Positions 26,540 to 36,361 of a stretch of DNA of 64,000 nucleotides are shown here, piece after piece. Each line of letters opens with the position of its first letter. Positions within the stretch are counted from its first letter, which is position 1. This DNA is from JALYXI01 sp963795835 (GTDB taxonomy: Bacteria; Acidobacteriota; Terriglobia; Bryobacterales; Bryobacteraceae): NCBI GenBank assembly GCA_963795835.1, contig CAWCJC010000012.1:1-64000 (forward strand), read 5' to 3'. Position numbers and translations under genes: made by a program. The notes under the pieces are model-generated. The model had not been told where the DNA came from. It saw nothing but the letters and a program-made list of their open reading frames with translations, and ran no database searches.

Positions 26540-27904
26540 ATGAAGATTCTTAGCGTCATTCTTCCCGCTCGCATTTCTGTTCTTCTCCTTTCCGAGTTCC
26601 TGCTGACCTTTCTTAGCTTTCTGGCGGCATGCTTTCTCCTAGTCCAGGGCGATTCCCTCGTGTACCTTGCCGAGGAGCGAGGCTGGCTGCGGATTGGGCT
26701 CACGGTTTTGAGTGTTTTAGTCGGGCTATTCGTCAACAATCTGTACGCAAAGCCGCGGGTGGAGTCGCGCATTGAGCTGGGGTTGAAGCTTTCCAGTGTT
26801 TTCGGACTTGCCCTGATCGCTCAAGGGCTGCTTGCATACCTGGCGTCCGGGCTGACTTTGCCGCGCGCGGTGATGATCGGGGGAACCGCCCTCTCCTTTG
26901 TTACTTTGTTTCTGTTACGCGTGGCTTACAGCAAAAGGGTGCTGACTGCGGCGACCGCCCAGCAACTCTTATTTGTAGGATTTGACGGCGTCAGTCAGGA
27001 AATTGCGGAGCGGGTGGGCTCCAGGCCTGAGCTGGGATACCAGGTTGCCGGATACGTCGCGAGGTATGCTGCGGATACTGCGAATGGGTTCAGCCTTCTG
27101 GGAACGCCGGAGGAGGTAGCAGAGGTGGTGAGCCGGTTGGTGCGCCCACGCGTGATTGTTGCTACCGCGTCTCGGGAATTTGAGCGTCCCCTGCCTGCGT
27201 TGCTGCGACTGGCGCAAGCGGGAGTCTGTGTGGAGGAAGCCGCTGCTGTCTATGAGACTGTTTGTGGGCGGGTTTGCTCACGGCAGCTTCGTCCCAATCA
27301 GATCATTTTCTTCAACGAGCTTCCGGCAAAGCCGGGGAGCGTGGCGCTGCAATCCATCTACACAAATTTCTTGGCGCTGGCGGCCATTTTGATTACCTCG
27401 CCGATTTTGCTTTTGGTATCGATCGCCGTGAAGCTCACCTCCAGAGGCCCAATCCTGGAGCGCGATATGCGCGTGGGAGTCCACGGAATTCCATTCTCCC
27501 TGCACCGCTTTCGATGCCATCGCCTGGACCAGGCCGCGCAGACTCGCGAAGAGCTTGTCACTCCGGTAGGCAAAGTCTTATTGGCGCTTCACCTTACCAA
27601 CTGGCCGCGGCTGTTTAATCTGCTGCGGGGCGAAATAACACTGGTGGGTCCCAGACCGGAGAAGCCCGAGTTCGCCGCGGAGTTGAGCCGCTATTTCGCT
27701 TACTATGGCCAGCGGCATTCGATCAAGCCCGGAATGACCGGGTGGAGCCAGATCAATGTGGGCGCCGAAGGTACGGAGACGGATTCGCTGCGAGAGCTGG
27801 AATACGATCTTTATTACACGAAGCACATCTCTCTCGCGATGGACGCGTACATCCTGCTCCATGGAATTCGGGCCCTGCTTCCGTTCGCGCGCCAGCCGGC
27901 CTGA
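26540..27904 (+). CDS. Polyprenyl-phosphate sugar-phosphotransferase, divergent
   Basis: A 454-residue protein of the WcaJ/bacterial sugar transferase type: about four N-terminal membrane helices, a nucleotide-fold domain with LLFVGFDGVSQEIAE, and a C-terminal PF02397 domain beginning with a membrane hairpin (ALAAILITSPILLLVSIAVK). The signature LLRGEITLVGPRPEKPEF and KPGMTGWSQINV are intact, but the usual catalytic-loop segment with KFRSM reads FSLHRFRCHR, and the basic-plus-acidic pair usual at the start of the domain is lacking. Whether it is active is therefore uncertain. It would load the first sugar of a repeat unit. Confidence 0.8.
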   Translation: MKILSVILPARISVLLLSEFLLTFLSFLAACFLLVQGDSLVYLAEERGWLRIGLTVLSVLVGLFVNNLYAKPRVESRIELGLKLSSVFGLALIAQGLLAYLASGLTLPRAVMIGGTALSFVTLFLLRVAYSKRVLTAATAQQLLFVGFDGVSQEIAERVGSRPELGYQVAGYVARYAADTANGFSLLGTPEEVAEVVSRLVRPRVIVATASREFERPLPALLRLAQAGVCVEEAAAVYETVCGRVCSRQLRPNQIIFFNELPAKPGSVALQSIYTNFLALAAILITSPILLLVSIAVKLTSRGPILERDMRVGVHGIPFSLHRFRCHRLDQAAQTREELVTPVGKVLLALHLTNWPRLFNLLRGEITLVGPRPEKPEFAAELSRYFAYYGQRHSIKPGMTGWSQINVGAEGTETDSLRELEYDLYYTKHISLAMDAYILLHGIRALLPFARQPA

Positions 27905-27956
27905 TTATTTCGGGCTGAGGGCTAAAGTTTTGGTGCATGGGCGCCGAAAGAAGGTC

Positions 27957-28277
27957 ATGACGCCAAACCTGGTTCCGCTTTACGCTTGTGCTGCACTGAC
28001 CATCATGGTTCTCTGCCTGTTTGCCCGGCAAAATCGGAAGCGCGGTTGGAAACGGGTTCGAACCAACAACATCGCTGAAGGATTGCTGGCGTTTTACGAG
28101 GACGTGGGAGTCGCAACCGAGGAACAACTCGCTCCTCAGATGGAATGGAAGCCGGTGACTGCCGACGAGACGATCGGGTTTTCAGCTCAATTGCTCAAGC
28201 TCCGTTCGGCTTTGGGAACAAGCTCGATGCTTACGCGAGACTCACAGATCCAACAACGGGAACTCGTGAACCGGTAG
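27957..28277 (+). CDS. Small single-pass membrane protein, unknown function
   Basis: A 106-residue frame with one N-terminal membrane helix (PLYACAALTIMVLCLFA), a basic stretch (RQNRKRGWKRVR) giving a cytoplasmic C-terminus, and a short soluble tail. The ATG at 27957 follows AAGAAGG closely. It overlaps the convergent asnB 3' end by 47 bases. It is on the same strand and 52 bases after the sugar transferase, so it could belong to that operon. I do not recognise a family. Confidence 0.4.
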   Translation: MTPNLVPLYACAALTIMVLCLFARQNRKRGWKRVRTNNIAEGLLAFYEDVGVATEEQLAPQMEWKPVTADETIGFSAQLLKLRSALGTSSMLTRDSQIQQRELVNR

Positions 28278-30138
28278 TGTAACCTTCAAAATCGCGGAAC
28301 CACATCTCCAGGACCAGGAGAGCCCATAGCCATGTGCGATTGTCACGTCGGCCACTCTGATGTTCGTCAAGCATATGCTTGAGAAACTCAGGCGAAACAA
28401 TACCGCGGTCCAGAAAGCGGGGGCTGGCCAAGTGGTCCCAAAGCAGTTCGCGAAGAGAACCTCGCAGCCACTGTGCGAGGGGTAACGCGAAACCCATCTT
28501 GGGCCGATTCAGCAACTGAGGAGGAAGGCGATCGCCCAGCGCGCGAATCAGGATGTGCTTGCCTTGGCCGTTACGGATTTTCCACTCGTGCGGAACTGTG
28601 GCCGCAACATCCGCGAATTCATGGTCGAGCATCGGCGAGCGGACCTCAAGAGAAGCCAACATTGACATTCGATCCACCTTCACCAGCATGTCGCCGGAGA
28701 GCTTGGCGGTGGCCTCATAGTACAGCGCCTGCGAGAGCGGGTCGGTATCGCCGGGGAGCAGGCAATTCGAGAAAACCTGTTCGAGGTAGGCGCTATCCCC
28801 CGGAAGCATCCACTCCGGCCGAAGCAGTTCGCGGCGCATCAGGGTAGGCGCATAGTTACTTTCAAAATAGCGCTGGGTCGCCGTAGGGCGGCTAATCATG
28901 TGAAGGTAATTCTTACCCCGTGTGGAATAAGGAAGGCGATCCGCAAGGGTGGAAAGAACGCGCCGCAGCGGTTTCGGAAGCGCATCGTAACGCTCCAGTT
29001 TTTGGACGATCTGGAAACTGTCATAGCCGCCGAAGAGTTCGTCACCGCCATCGCCGCTCAACGAGACCTTCACGTGCTGCGCCGCGAACTGCGAAACGAT
29101 GTACGTGGGGATGGCTGAAGAATCGGCGAAAGGTTCATCGAACTGGCGGATCAGACGTTGTGTGAGATCGACAGCATCCGGCCTGACGACAATTTCGTGG
29201 TGTTCCGTCTTATACTGCTTGGCAACGGCGGCGGCAAACGGCAGTTCGTTGAAGGCCGCTTCTTCGAACCCGATGGAGAAGGTCTTCACGGGCTCGGAAG
29301 ACTGCAGGGCCATGGAGGCGACAACCGAACTGGAATCGATTCCGCCGCTCAGGAATGCGCCCAGCGGGACGTCCGCGATCATGCGAATCCGGACGGCTTC
29401 GTCGAATTTCTCGCGGATTTCCCGGCAGGTATTGTCGACAGAGAAACCCGGGGGCGTTTCCGCGGTTCCGGTCGGGTAACGCCAGTATCGGCCCTGTCTT
29501 ACGGTGCCGTCGGCGCTATACTCCAGCCAACACCCCGGTTCCAGTTTGCGAATCGCCCGGTAAATCGAGAACGGGTCAGGGATGTTTGTGAATTGGAAAT
29601 AAAGCCGCAGCGCCTCAGGGTCTAATTGAAGTGGCACATCAGCGGCGCGCAGACATTTCAGTTCGCTGCCGAAATAGAAACCGCCAGGGAGTTCGGCGTA
29701 ATAAAGCGGCTTCTTCCCGAAACGGTCGCGCACCAGGAGCATTTTTCGGGCTTTCGCGTCCCAGATGCAGAACGCGAACATGCCGCGCAGCCGATGCAAG
29801 CCTTCGGCGCCCTCCTGTTCATATAGGTGGACCAGCACTTCGGTATCGCTATGAGTGCGGAACCGGTGTCCTTGTGCGATCAGACGCTCGCGCAGTTGTT
29901 TGTACTCGTAGATCTCGCCATTGAAGACCACCCACACGGACCCGTCTTCATTTGAAATTGGCTGGTGACCGGTGGCCAGATCGATAATGCTGAGCCGGCG
30001 CATTCCGATGGCGCACTGGCCTTCCACATAGAACCCTTCGTCGTCCGGGCCGCGGTGGCGAATGACATCGCACATGGCCTGCACTACGGCTTGGCTGGCC
30101 GCGCCTTCCCTGTTGAAATATCCTGCTATGCCGCACAT
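28231..30138 (-). CDS. asnB: Asparagine synthase-type glutamine amidotransferase
   Basis: A 635-residue class II amidotransferase. N-terminal Cys2 (MCGIAGYF) plus VFNGEIYEYKQLR and RGMFAFCIWD make the glutaminase; the synthase domain has AFLSGGIDSSSVVASMA (PP-loop), SLSGDGGDELFGGY and EVRSPMLDHEFADV. It makes asparagine from aspartate, or amidates a uronic-acid sugar, as AsnB homologues in polysaccharide loci are thought to do. The location between sugar transferase and heparinase genes favours the second. Divergent from the heparinase-like gene. Confidence 0.9.
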   Translation of the reverse strand: MCGIAGYFNREGAASQAVVQAMCDVIRHRGPDDEGFYVEGQCAIGMRRLSIIDLATGHQPISNEDGSVWVVFNGEIYEYKQLRERLIAQGHRFRTHSDTEVLVHLYEQEGAEGLHRLRGMFAFCIWDAKARKMLLVRDRFGKKPLYYAELPGGFYFGSELKCLRAADVPLQLDPEALRLYFQFTNIPDPFSIYRAIRKLEPGCWLEYSADGTVRQGRYWRYPTGTAETPPGFSVDNTCREIREKFDEAVRIRMIADVPLGAFLSGGIDSSSVVASMALQSSEPVKTFSIGFEEAAFNELPFAAAVAKQYKTEHHEIVVRPDAVDLTQRLIRQFDEPFADSSAIPTYIVSQFAAQHVKVSLSGDGGDELFGGYDSFQIVQKLERYDALPKPLRRVLSTLADRLPYSTRGKNYLHMISRPTATQRYFESNYAPTLMRRELLRPEWMLPGDSAYLEQVFSNCLLPGDTDPLSQALYYEATAKLSGDMLVKVDRMSMLASLEVRSPMLDHEFADVAATVPHEWKIRNGQGKHILIRALGDRLPPQLLNRPKMGFALPLAQWLRGSLRELLWDHLASPRFLDRGIVSPEFLKHMLDEHQSGRRDNRTWLWALLVLEMWFRDFEGYTTGSRVPVVGSVSLA

Positions 30139-30183
30139 TCGGCGGATGTTCCCCTCGCTCTATGCTACTGTGAATGCCGTCCC

Positions 30184-31968
30184 TTGCGTCGCTTTATCCG
30201 TAGCCCTCGTGAGATCCAGTTCCGCCTGTGGCAGCAGTACGAAAATTTTCGACTGCTGGCGTTTCCGCCTTCGCTCTCGCCGGAGGAGCACGTGGGGAAG
30301 TTGCCTCTTCCCGATGGGCGGCTGACGGCTGAAGCATTGCGCGGCAGCAGTTACGCGGACGAGTTGGTGCGCGTTGCCGATGAGATCCTCCGCCACAACT
30401 TTCCTCTATTGGGTTTTCACGTGGCTACCGGGCCGGAAATCGAGTGGCGAAAAGATTATATAAGCGGCCGCGTTACGGGGACAGACTACTTCAAGCTGAT
30501 ACCCTATCTCGATTTTGAAAAAGCGGGAGACCATAAAGTAATTTGGGAACTGAATCGGCATCAGCACCTGGTTTTGCTGGCTCAGGCGTGGCTCTTAACA
30601 GGCCGTGCGGACTACTTAACAGAGATTGAACTACAGCTGGCGAGCTGGTTCGCCCAGAACCCGTTCGCCCGCGGGATCAATTTCGCCAGTGCTTTGGAAG
30701 TGGCGTTTCGCGCGCTTTCCTGGCTTTGGATCGATCATCTGGTTGGGCCGGACCTGGGTTCGCCTTTGCGAAAGCAACTCTGGAAGGGGCTTCTTCAACA
30801 CGGCTACTTCTTGCAGGCGAACTTGTCCACCTACTTTTCGCCGAACACGCATCTGCTGGGCGAGGGCGTAGCTCTCCACGCGCTGGGGTTGAAGTTTCCG
30901 AAGTCCGGCTGGAAGCGCTTGGGTAACCGGATTCTATCGGAGGAACGCGACCGCCAAATTCAAGCCGATGGCAGCCACTTCGAGCAATCAACCTACTATC
31001 ATGTCTACGCGCTCGATTTCTTTCTGTTCTACTACCTGCTGGAGGGCCGCCCCGCAGCCTTCGACAAACCGATTCAGGCAATGGCAACTTTCCTGGCCAC
31101 GATAAACGGTCCCGCGGGGTTGCTCAACTTCTTCGGCGACGATGATGGAGGGAGGTTGTTTCACCCGTTCGGTGATCGCGCGGCTTTCGGGCGGGCGACG
31201 CTGGCCACGTGTGCGCGCGTGTTTCCCGATTTGCCGCTCCCGTTTTATCCGGAGGCAGCACCCGAGCAAGCGGCTTGGTGGTTGGGGCCGTTGGCCGGCC
31301 TGCAAAGCTCCGCGCAGGGCGATCACGTTCTCCGCTTTACCCAGTCCGGACTGGTCTCAATAGCCCGCGGGCCCCTGCATATTCTGATGGACACCGGTTC
31401 TTTCGGGCCCGGCGGCGCAGGACATAGCCACTCGGATACGCTCTCCGTGACCATCCGGGCCGGCGCGCAAGAGATTCTGATGGACCCCGGCACGTTCACC
31501 TATGTAGCCGATGCGAAAGCGCGCGACGAGTTTCGGGGATCTGGCTATCACAACACCATTCGCGTCAATGGACTCGATCAAGGCGATCCAGTGATGCCCT
31601 TTCGTTGGGAGAACAAGCCCAAGGTCACCGGCGGTGCCGTTCGGGAAGAAGGCGATGTCGTGCACGCCGAGGGTACCTGCTCATATCGCGGAATTGTCCA
31701 CCGGCGGCAATTGACGTTAAGAGGCTCTCGAGCGGTGACGATTGTGGACCATCTCACGGGACCGGAGGGCGAACACCTGATCGAACAGTTTTGGCACGGA
31801 GATGCGCCCTTGCTCAGCTCTGACGCGCCAGCAAACCCAGAGCGGATCGCGGGATGGCGATCGCGGTGCCTTGGCATAAAGGAAAGGTCAAATGTGACGG
31901 TGTACCGCTGGCGCGCAGTTTTCCCGGTCACGATCACTACTGAGATTTCGTTCGATGAACAGTCCTGA
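30184..31968 (+). CDS. Heparinase II/III-family protein
   Basis: About 594 residues. An all-alpha toroid region (RHQHLVLLAQAWLLTGR, WFAQNPFARGINFASALEVAFRALSW, then NTHLLGEGVALHALG and QSTYYHVYALDFFLFYYLL) is followed by a beta-sandwich typical of heparinase II/III (GPGGAGHSHSDTLSVTI, ILMDPGTFTY, FRGSGYHNTIRVNG, RRQLTLRGSRAVTIVDHL). Such enzymes cleave uronate-containing glycans; in export loci they may trim the polymer. No signal peptide is visible. TTG 30184 was chosen because it begins the conserved RRFIRSPREIQFRLWQQ and lies outside asnB. Confidence 0.82.
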   Translation: MRRFIRSPREIQFRLWQQYENFRLLAFPPSLSPEEHVGKLPLPDGRLTAEALRGSSYADELVRVADEILRHNFPLLGFHVATGPEIEWRKDYISGRVTGTDYFKLIPYLDFEKAGDHKVIWELNRHQHLVLLAQAWLLTGRADYLTEIELQLASWFAQNPFARGINFASALEVAFRALSWLWIDHLVGPDLGSPLRKQLWKGLLQHGYFLQANLSTYFSPNTHLLGEGVALHALGLKFPKSGWKRLGNRILSEERDRQIQADGSHFEQSTYYHVYALDFFLFYYLLEGRPAAFDKPIQAMATFLATINGPAGLLNFFGDDDGGRLFHPFGDRAAFGRATLATCARVFPDLPLPFYPEAAPEQAAWWLGPLAGLQSSAQGDHVLRFTQSGLVSIARGPLHILMDTGSFGPGGAGHSHSDTLSVTIRAGAQEILMDPGTFTYVADAKARDEFRGSGYHNTIRVNGLDQGDPVMPFRWENKPKVTGGAVREEGDVVHAEGTCSYRGIVHRRQLTLRGSRAVTIVDHLTGPEGEHLIEQFWHGDAPLLSSDAPANPERIAGWRSRCLGIKERSNVTVYRWRAVFPVTITTEISFDEQS

Positions 31969-33082
31969 GGGGGTTCTGCTGCTGGCGCACCGCCTGGATT
32001 TAGGCGGGAGCGAACGGCAGTTGACGGAAGTCGCAAAAGCGCTCGATCGTGATTGTTTCGCGCCGCATGTGGGCTGTTTTCATCCTGGCGGAATCCGGGG
32101 TGAGGAGCTGCGCGCCTCTGGCGTACCCATCTTGCACCTGCCCGTAACTTCCTTCGCATCCCCTTCCGCGCTCCGGGGCGGGCTGTCATTGGTGCGTTAT
32201 ATCCGCGAACATAACATCCGTCTGGTTCACAGTTTTGATGTTCCACTGAACATTTTCGGGGTGCCGTTCGCTCGCCTGGCCCATCAACCCGCCGTGCTTT
32301 CCAGCCAGCGCGCGCATCGTAACCTCACACCCGGAATGTACACGCAACTGCTCCGCCTGACAGACCGGATGGTGGACGGGATTGTTGTGAACTGCCTGCA
32401 TATGCGCGATCACCTGATCGCCGATGAACACGTGGACCCAGGGATGATCCACCTCTGTTACAACGGAATCGATTTCTCCGTATTTCATCGAGAGGAGCGC
32501 GCAACGGCAGGTATGACCATCGGGGTAATCTGCGCGCTTCGGCCGGAGAAAGGCCTGCTTACGCTGATTCGGGCTTTCGGTCAAATCCATGAACGGTACC
32601 CCGAGGCGAAGCTTGTGATTGTTGGGAGCGGGCCCATGTTGCCTCAACTGGAGGCTGAAGCGGAGCTCTTGGGCGTCAAGCCGGGGTGCACGTTCGTGCC
32701 GACAACCAGCGACGTTGCGCAGTGGCTGCGGCGCATCGACATCTTTGTTCTTCCCTCACTGAGTGAAGCCCTCTCCAATTCGCTTATGGAAGCCATGGCT
32801 TGCGGTTGCTGCTGCGTCGCATCGCGACGTGGGCGGCAATCCCGAACTGATGGGAGGGATTACGGGAGAAGTGAGGGGGAAAACATACGCGGGCTGCTTT
32901 TCCCGAAAGAGGATTCGCGGGCACTCGCCGAAGCGCTGGTCAGGCTCTTAGGGGACGCCAATTTACGCGAGCAACTTTCGGATGCGGGATACAGGTTTAT
33001 ACGGGCGGGCTTTAGCCAGGAACAATCGGTATCTTGTATGGAAACGATATATAGGACATTCCTCTCCCCTTGGTCCCCCTAG
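31955..33082 (+). CDS. Glycosyltransferase family 4 with an internal out-of-frame patch
   Basis: A 375-residue GT-B glycosyltransferase: LLAHRLDLGGSERQLTEVAK at the N-terminus, GVICALRPEKGLLTLIRAF, KLVIVGSGPMLPQLEAEA and LPSLSEALSNSLMEAMACG. Right after this, residues of about 290-308 read RRGRQSRTDGRDYGRSEG, whereas the +1 frame reads DVGGNPELMGGITGEVRG, the expected GGNPE motif of the family. An extra base near 32822-32826 and a missing G in the G5 run at 32875-32879 would explain this compensating pair. Overlaps the heparinase-like gene by 14 bases. Confidence 0.85.
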   Translation: MNSPEGVLLLAHRLDLGGSERQLTEVAKALDRDCFAPHVGCFHPGGIRGEELRASGVPILHLPVTSFASPSALRGGLSLVRYIREHNIRLVHSFDVPLNIFGVPFARLAHQPAVLSSQRAHRNLTPGMYTQLLRLTDRMVDGIVVNCLHMRDHLIADEHVDPGMIHLCYNGIDFSVFHREERATAGMTIGVICALRPEKGLLTLIRAFGQIHERYPEAKLVIVGSGPMLPQLEAEAELLGVKPGCTFVPTTSDVAQWLRRIDIFVLPSLSEALSNSLMEAMACGCCCVASRRGRQSRTDGRDYGRSEGENIRGLLFPKEDSRALAEALVRLLGDANLREQLSDAGYRFIRAGFSQEQSVSCMETIYRTFLSPWSP

Positions 33083-33132
33083 GTATACATTGATCCGCAG
33101 GAGTGGGGAAGGTACGATGAAGAGGCTAATCT

Positions 33133-34737
33133 ATGAATCAGAAGCAGGCTATTATCATCGGCGCCGGACCAGCAGGTCTGACGGCGGCGTATGAATTTGT
33201 TACCCGGACTGGTATTGTCCCTGTCGTACTGGAGCTTAGTGAGGCGATGGGCGGCATCTCACGGACAATTCAGTATAAAGGTAACCGAATTGATATCGGG
33301 GGCCATCGTTTCTTTTCGAAGTCCGACCGTGTCATGAACTGGTGGCTGCAGATTATGCCGCTCCAGTCCACACCGGGAACACAATCCATCAGCTATCAGC
33401 AAAAGACGCGCACCATTGAAGGCTCAGCCGCGGGTCCTGACCCGGAGACCACGGATAGCGTGATGCTGGTTCGCAAGCGGAAATCCCGCATCTATTTCCT
33501 GCGGCAGTTCTTCGATTACCCCATTAAGCTGACCGGGGATACGATTTCTAAACTTGGGCCGGCGAAGATGGCGCGCATCGGGACAAGTTATCTGTGGAGC
33601 GTCCTGTTCCCGATCAAGAACGAACAGAATTTGGAACAGTTCTTTATGAACCGGTTCGGGCGCGAGTTATACCTCACCTTCTTCAAGAGCTACACGGAAA
33701 AGGTTTGGGGTGTGCCCTGTAAGGAAATCAGCGCGGCATGGGGAGCTCAACGCATTAAAGGTCTCTCTATTACAAAGACGCTACAGCATCTGATCAAGCA
33801 GGCTACGGGCAAGAAGAAGCAGACAGACCTATCTCAGAAGGATGTTGAGACTTCGCTGATCGAGCAATTCATGTATCCGAAGCATGGTCCGGGACAGATG
33901 TGGGAAGAGGTCGCGGAGAAGATCAAAGAACGGGGCGGACAGATTCTGACGTCGTGGCGCGTGAAGCACATTCTCACGCAAGGCGATCGGGTGACCGGCG
34001 TCGAAGCGGAAAACCGTAAGACGGGCGAGATGAAAACGTTCACAGGAGATTACTTCTTCTCCACCATGCCGATTCGCGAGCTGATCAAAGCATTCGATGT
34101 GCAAGCTCCGGCTCACATTCAGGCCATCAGCGATGGTCTGGTCTATCGCGATTTCATTACTGTAGGGTTGCTGCTCAACAAGCTTAAAATTCAAGAGCCT
34201 GACGGATCACTAATTCAGGACAACTGGATCTATATCCAGGAGCCTGATGTTCAAGTGGGCCGTCTTCAGATTTTCAACAACTGGAGCCCGTATCTGGTCG
34301 CCGATCCCACAAAGGTGTGGGTAGGCCTGGAATACTTCTGTTACGACACGGACCCGATCTGGAAGTTGACGGACGAGAAAATGATCGAGCTGGCGAAACA
34401 TGAGCTTGAGAAAATCGGCATCATCGATTCCGCTGATGCGATCGATGCGACTGTGATCCGCGTACCCAAGACTTATCCGGCGTATTTCGGCACTTACGAT
34501 AAGTTCGATCAGATTGTCGATCACTTCGACCAATATCGAAACCTATTCCTGGTGGGCCGTAACGGCATGCACAAATACAATAACCAGGATCACTCCATGC
34601 TAACGGCAATGATGTCCGTGGACAACATTATCGAAGGCCGCGAAGACAAGCAAAACATCTGGGAAGTAAATACGGAAGACGATTACCACGAGACCAAGAA
34701 GGACGAGGTCAAAGTGGAGGAAGCGGTAACCGCCTAA
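33133..34737 (+). CDS. FAD/NAD(P)-binding oxidoreductase, UDP-galactopyranose mutase-like
   Basis: A 534-residue flavoprotein. The N-terminal dinucleotide-binding site is IIIGAGPAGLTAAYEF, followed by AMGGISRTIQYKGNRIDIGG, GGHRFFSKSDRV and, near the C-terminus, LFLVGRNGMHKYNNQDHSM, the second FAD-binding element. It resembles the amine oxidase/UDP-galactopyranose mutase superfamily, with proteins often found in polysaccharide clusters. Substrate unknown; sugar modification is inferred from the locus. Start ATG 33133 follows AAGAGG. Its stop overlaps the convergent membrane glycosyltransferase by four bases. Confidence 0.85.
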   Translation: MNQKQAIIIGAGPAGLTAAYEFVTRTGIVPVVLELSEAMGGISRTIQYKGNRIDIGGHRFFSKSDRVMNWWLQIMPLQSTPGTQSISYQQKTRTIEGSAAGPDPETTDSVMLVRKRKSRIYFLRQFFDYPIKLTGDTISKLGPAKMARIGTSYLWSVLFPIKNEQNLEQFFMNRFGRELYLTFFKSYTEKVWGVPCKEISAAWGAQRIKGLSITKTLQHLIKQATGKKKQTDLSQKDVETSLIEQFMYPKHGPGQMWEEVAEKIKERGGQILTSWRVKHILTQGDRVTGVEAENRKTGEMKTFTGDYFFSTMPIRELIKAFDVQAPAHIQAISDGLVYRDFITVGLLLNKLKIQEPDGSLIQDNWIYIQEPDVQVGRLQIFNNWSPYLVADPTKVWVGLEYFCYDTDPIWKLTDEKMIELAKHELEKIGIIDSADAIDATVIRVPKTYPAYFGTYDKFDQIVDHFDQYRNLFLVGRNGMHKYNNQDHSMLTAMMSVDNIIEGREDKQNIWEVNTEDDYHETKKDEVKVEEAVTA

Positions 34738-36329
34738 CCTTTTCTCAACTGAAAAAGTTGAATCCTGCCATTGGCGAACGTGGATTTCAGCTGCCAGGAG
34801 GAGGGCGATTCGCGGACTACTTTCAACAGAAGTTCGTTGTGTAAATAGCGGGATCGCCGGGGAAAAGAGTCAAGCACTACCGCGCTTACCTTTTCTCTGG
34901 ATAGAACTTGCGACACGTCGTCCGAGGTCTTGCAGAGTTCTTCGGAAACCTGACCCGTCCAATCCGAAACAGAAAGCAATTTCGTGGCGCGAAGAATGGT
35001 GTGGCTGGGACGCTGGTCCTGCATGGCGAGTTCGGAGACCAGAAGGCCCTCTCCGTCGCGGTCGGACGAAACCAGAATCACCGCATTTCTAAGCTCAGGA
35101 CGGTTTTCGATGTAGCTGCTTAGTTCTGTGTATCCGTAATGTTCTTCCTTGGGAATAGAGAACGTCTGTGCCGCGAAAAGCAACACGGCGGAGGCGGCGA
35201 CACCCGCGTAAGCCCTAAACAATGGGATCCTACCGCCCGTCGCTTTTTGCGAAACGAACCGGCCAAGAGATTCTCCGCCCGCAAGCGCGAACAGGATGAA
35301 AGCCGGAAGTGCATTGATCATTTTGCGTCCCTCCACTCCCGCGGGAACAACGCTATGGAACACCCATATGGACACGATCAAGGCAAACATCACTGCGAAC
35401 AGCGGCTGAACTTTCTTGGAGCGAAATGGAACCACCACCTTTGTCCAGATGCCGAGCGCCGCAAGCGCGAACACGGCCCAGCCCAGCAAATCAGTCGTAA
35501 TCACGGCGAATTCGCCCAAAGCCCGCAGCGTGTAGCCCACGCTGGGGCTTGAACCACCAGTCCATCCCCGTTGGGCCATCCCGAGGGTCAAAATCTGCCA
35601 CGGAAGGCAAAGTACCGCAACTATGGGCACCGCACTCCAAAACGAAACGCGCTTCAGGACCGCCCAATCCCACGTAAGGGCAATCGCGATAGGAGGAACC
35701 ATTGCCAGAGCCCAGCCGTTACCCTTGGTGAGGATGGCGAGCGAACAAAACACGCCGAACCAGATGCTGTCCTTTAGCCGTTTGTCTTCCAGGTAGCGGG
35801 TGAAAAACACGGCGGCGAGAAACGTGGTTACCAGAAGCAGCGACTCCGCCATTTCCTCGTCGAAATACATCTGGAAAATAGGAAGGCAGATCAGCAGGAC
35901 GGCAGCAAGGATTCCAGCTAGCCGGCCGAAATAACGCGACGCCACCCGGAAAAGCACAAACGCAGCCACGGTGGAGGTGAGAGCCAATTCGGCCAGCACG
36001 GAGGCGCGCGATTCGGAGAACAGCACCATCCAAACGCCCTGAATGGCGTACAGCAGCGGGGGCCAGTGCCCGAAGGCTACTTTCGGATAGTGTTTGTAGT
36101 AGTCCGCGGCAAACTGCATTGGTTCGCTCCAGTCTCCGTGCAGGAGAAAGTCGCGGACCATGATACTCGTGACGTAATGCGCTGGTTCATCAGGATAACC
36201 GCCGAACTCGCTCTGGTAAGCGCCGCTAAGAGATTGGAGAAGAAAAACCAGCAGTAAAAAAATAAGAAATATGACAGCTGCGTAAAAAGACCCGGTGAGT
36301 GGCCCGGCCGGTCTTTTATCAACACTCAT
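34734..36329 (-). CDS. GT-C type membrane glycosyltransferase (ArnT/PMT-like)
   Basis: A 531-residue protein with about eleven membrane helices. The first periplasmic loop has YPDEPAHYVTS and the family's acidic site, then GHWPPLLYAIQGVWM; further features are FDEEMAESLLLV, TKGNGWALAM and GRKMINALPAFILFALAG. Family-39-like enzymes move a sugar from a polyprenyl-phosphate carrier onto lipid, protein or glycan on the periplasmic side. A soluble C-terminal domain follows the last helix. It may be expressed separately from the secreted-protein gene upstream. Confidence 0.85.
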   Translation of the reverse strand: MSVDKRPAGPLTGSFYAAVIFLIFLLLVFLLQSLSGAYQSEFGGYPDEPAHYVTSIMVRDFLLHGDWSEPMQFAADYYKHYPKVAFGHWPPLLYAIQGVWMVLFSESRASVLAELALTSTVAAFVLFRVASRYFGRLAGILAAVLLICLPIFQMYFDEEMAESLLLVTTFLAAVFFTRYLEDKRLKDSIWFGVFCSLAILTKGNGWALAMVPPIAIALTWDWAVLKRVSFWSAVPIVAVLCLPWQILTLGMAQRGWTGGSSPSVGYTLRALGEFAVITTDLLGWAVFALAALGIWTKVVVPFRSKKVQPLFAVMFALIVSIWVFHSVVPAGVEGRKMINALPAFILFALAGGESLGRFVSQKATGGRIPLFRAYAGVAASAVLLFAAQTFSIPKEEHYGYTELSSYIENRPELRNAVILVSSDRDGEGLLVSELAMQDQRPSHTILRATKLLSVSDWTGQVSEELCKTSDDVSQVLSREKVSAVVLDSFPRRSRYLHNELLLKVVRESPSSWQLKSTFANGRIQLFQLRKG

Positions 36330-36361
36330 CGGAATTTCCAGCGTACCATTCAGCGCCCTGC

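Noticed and set aside
29965..30183. Heparinase gene starting inside asnB
   Set aside because: The extra residues are antisense to the amidotransferase N-terminus and do not resemble the family.
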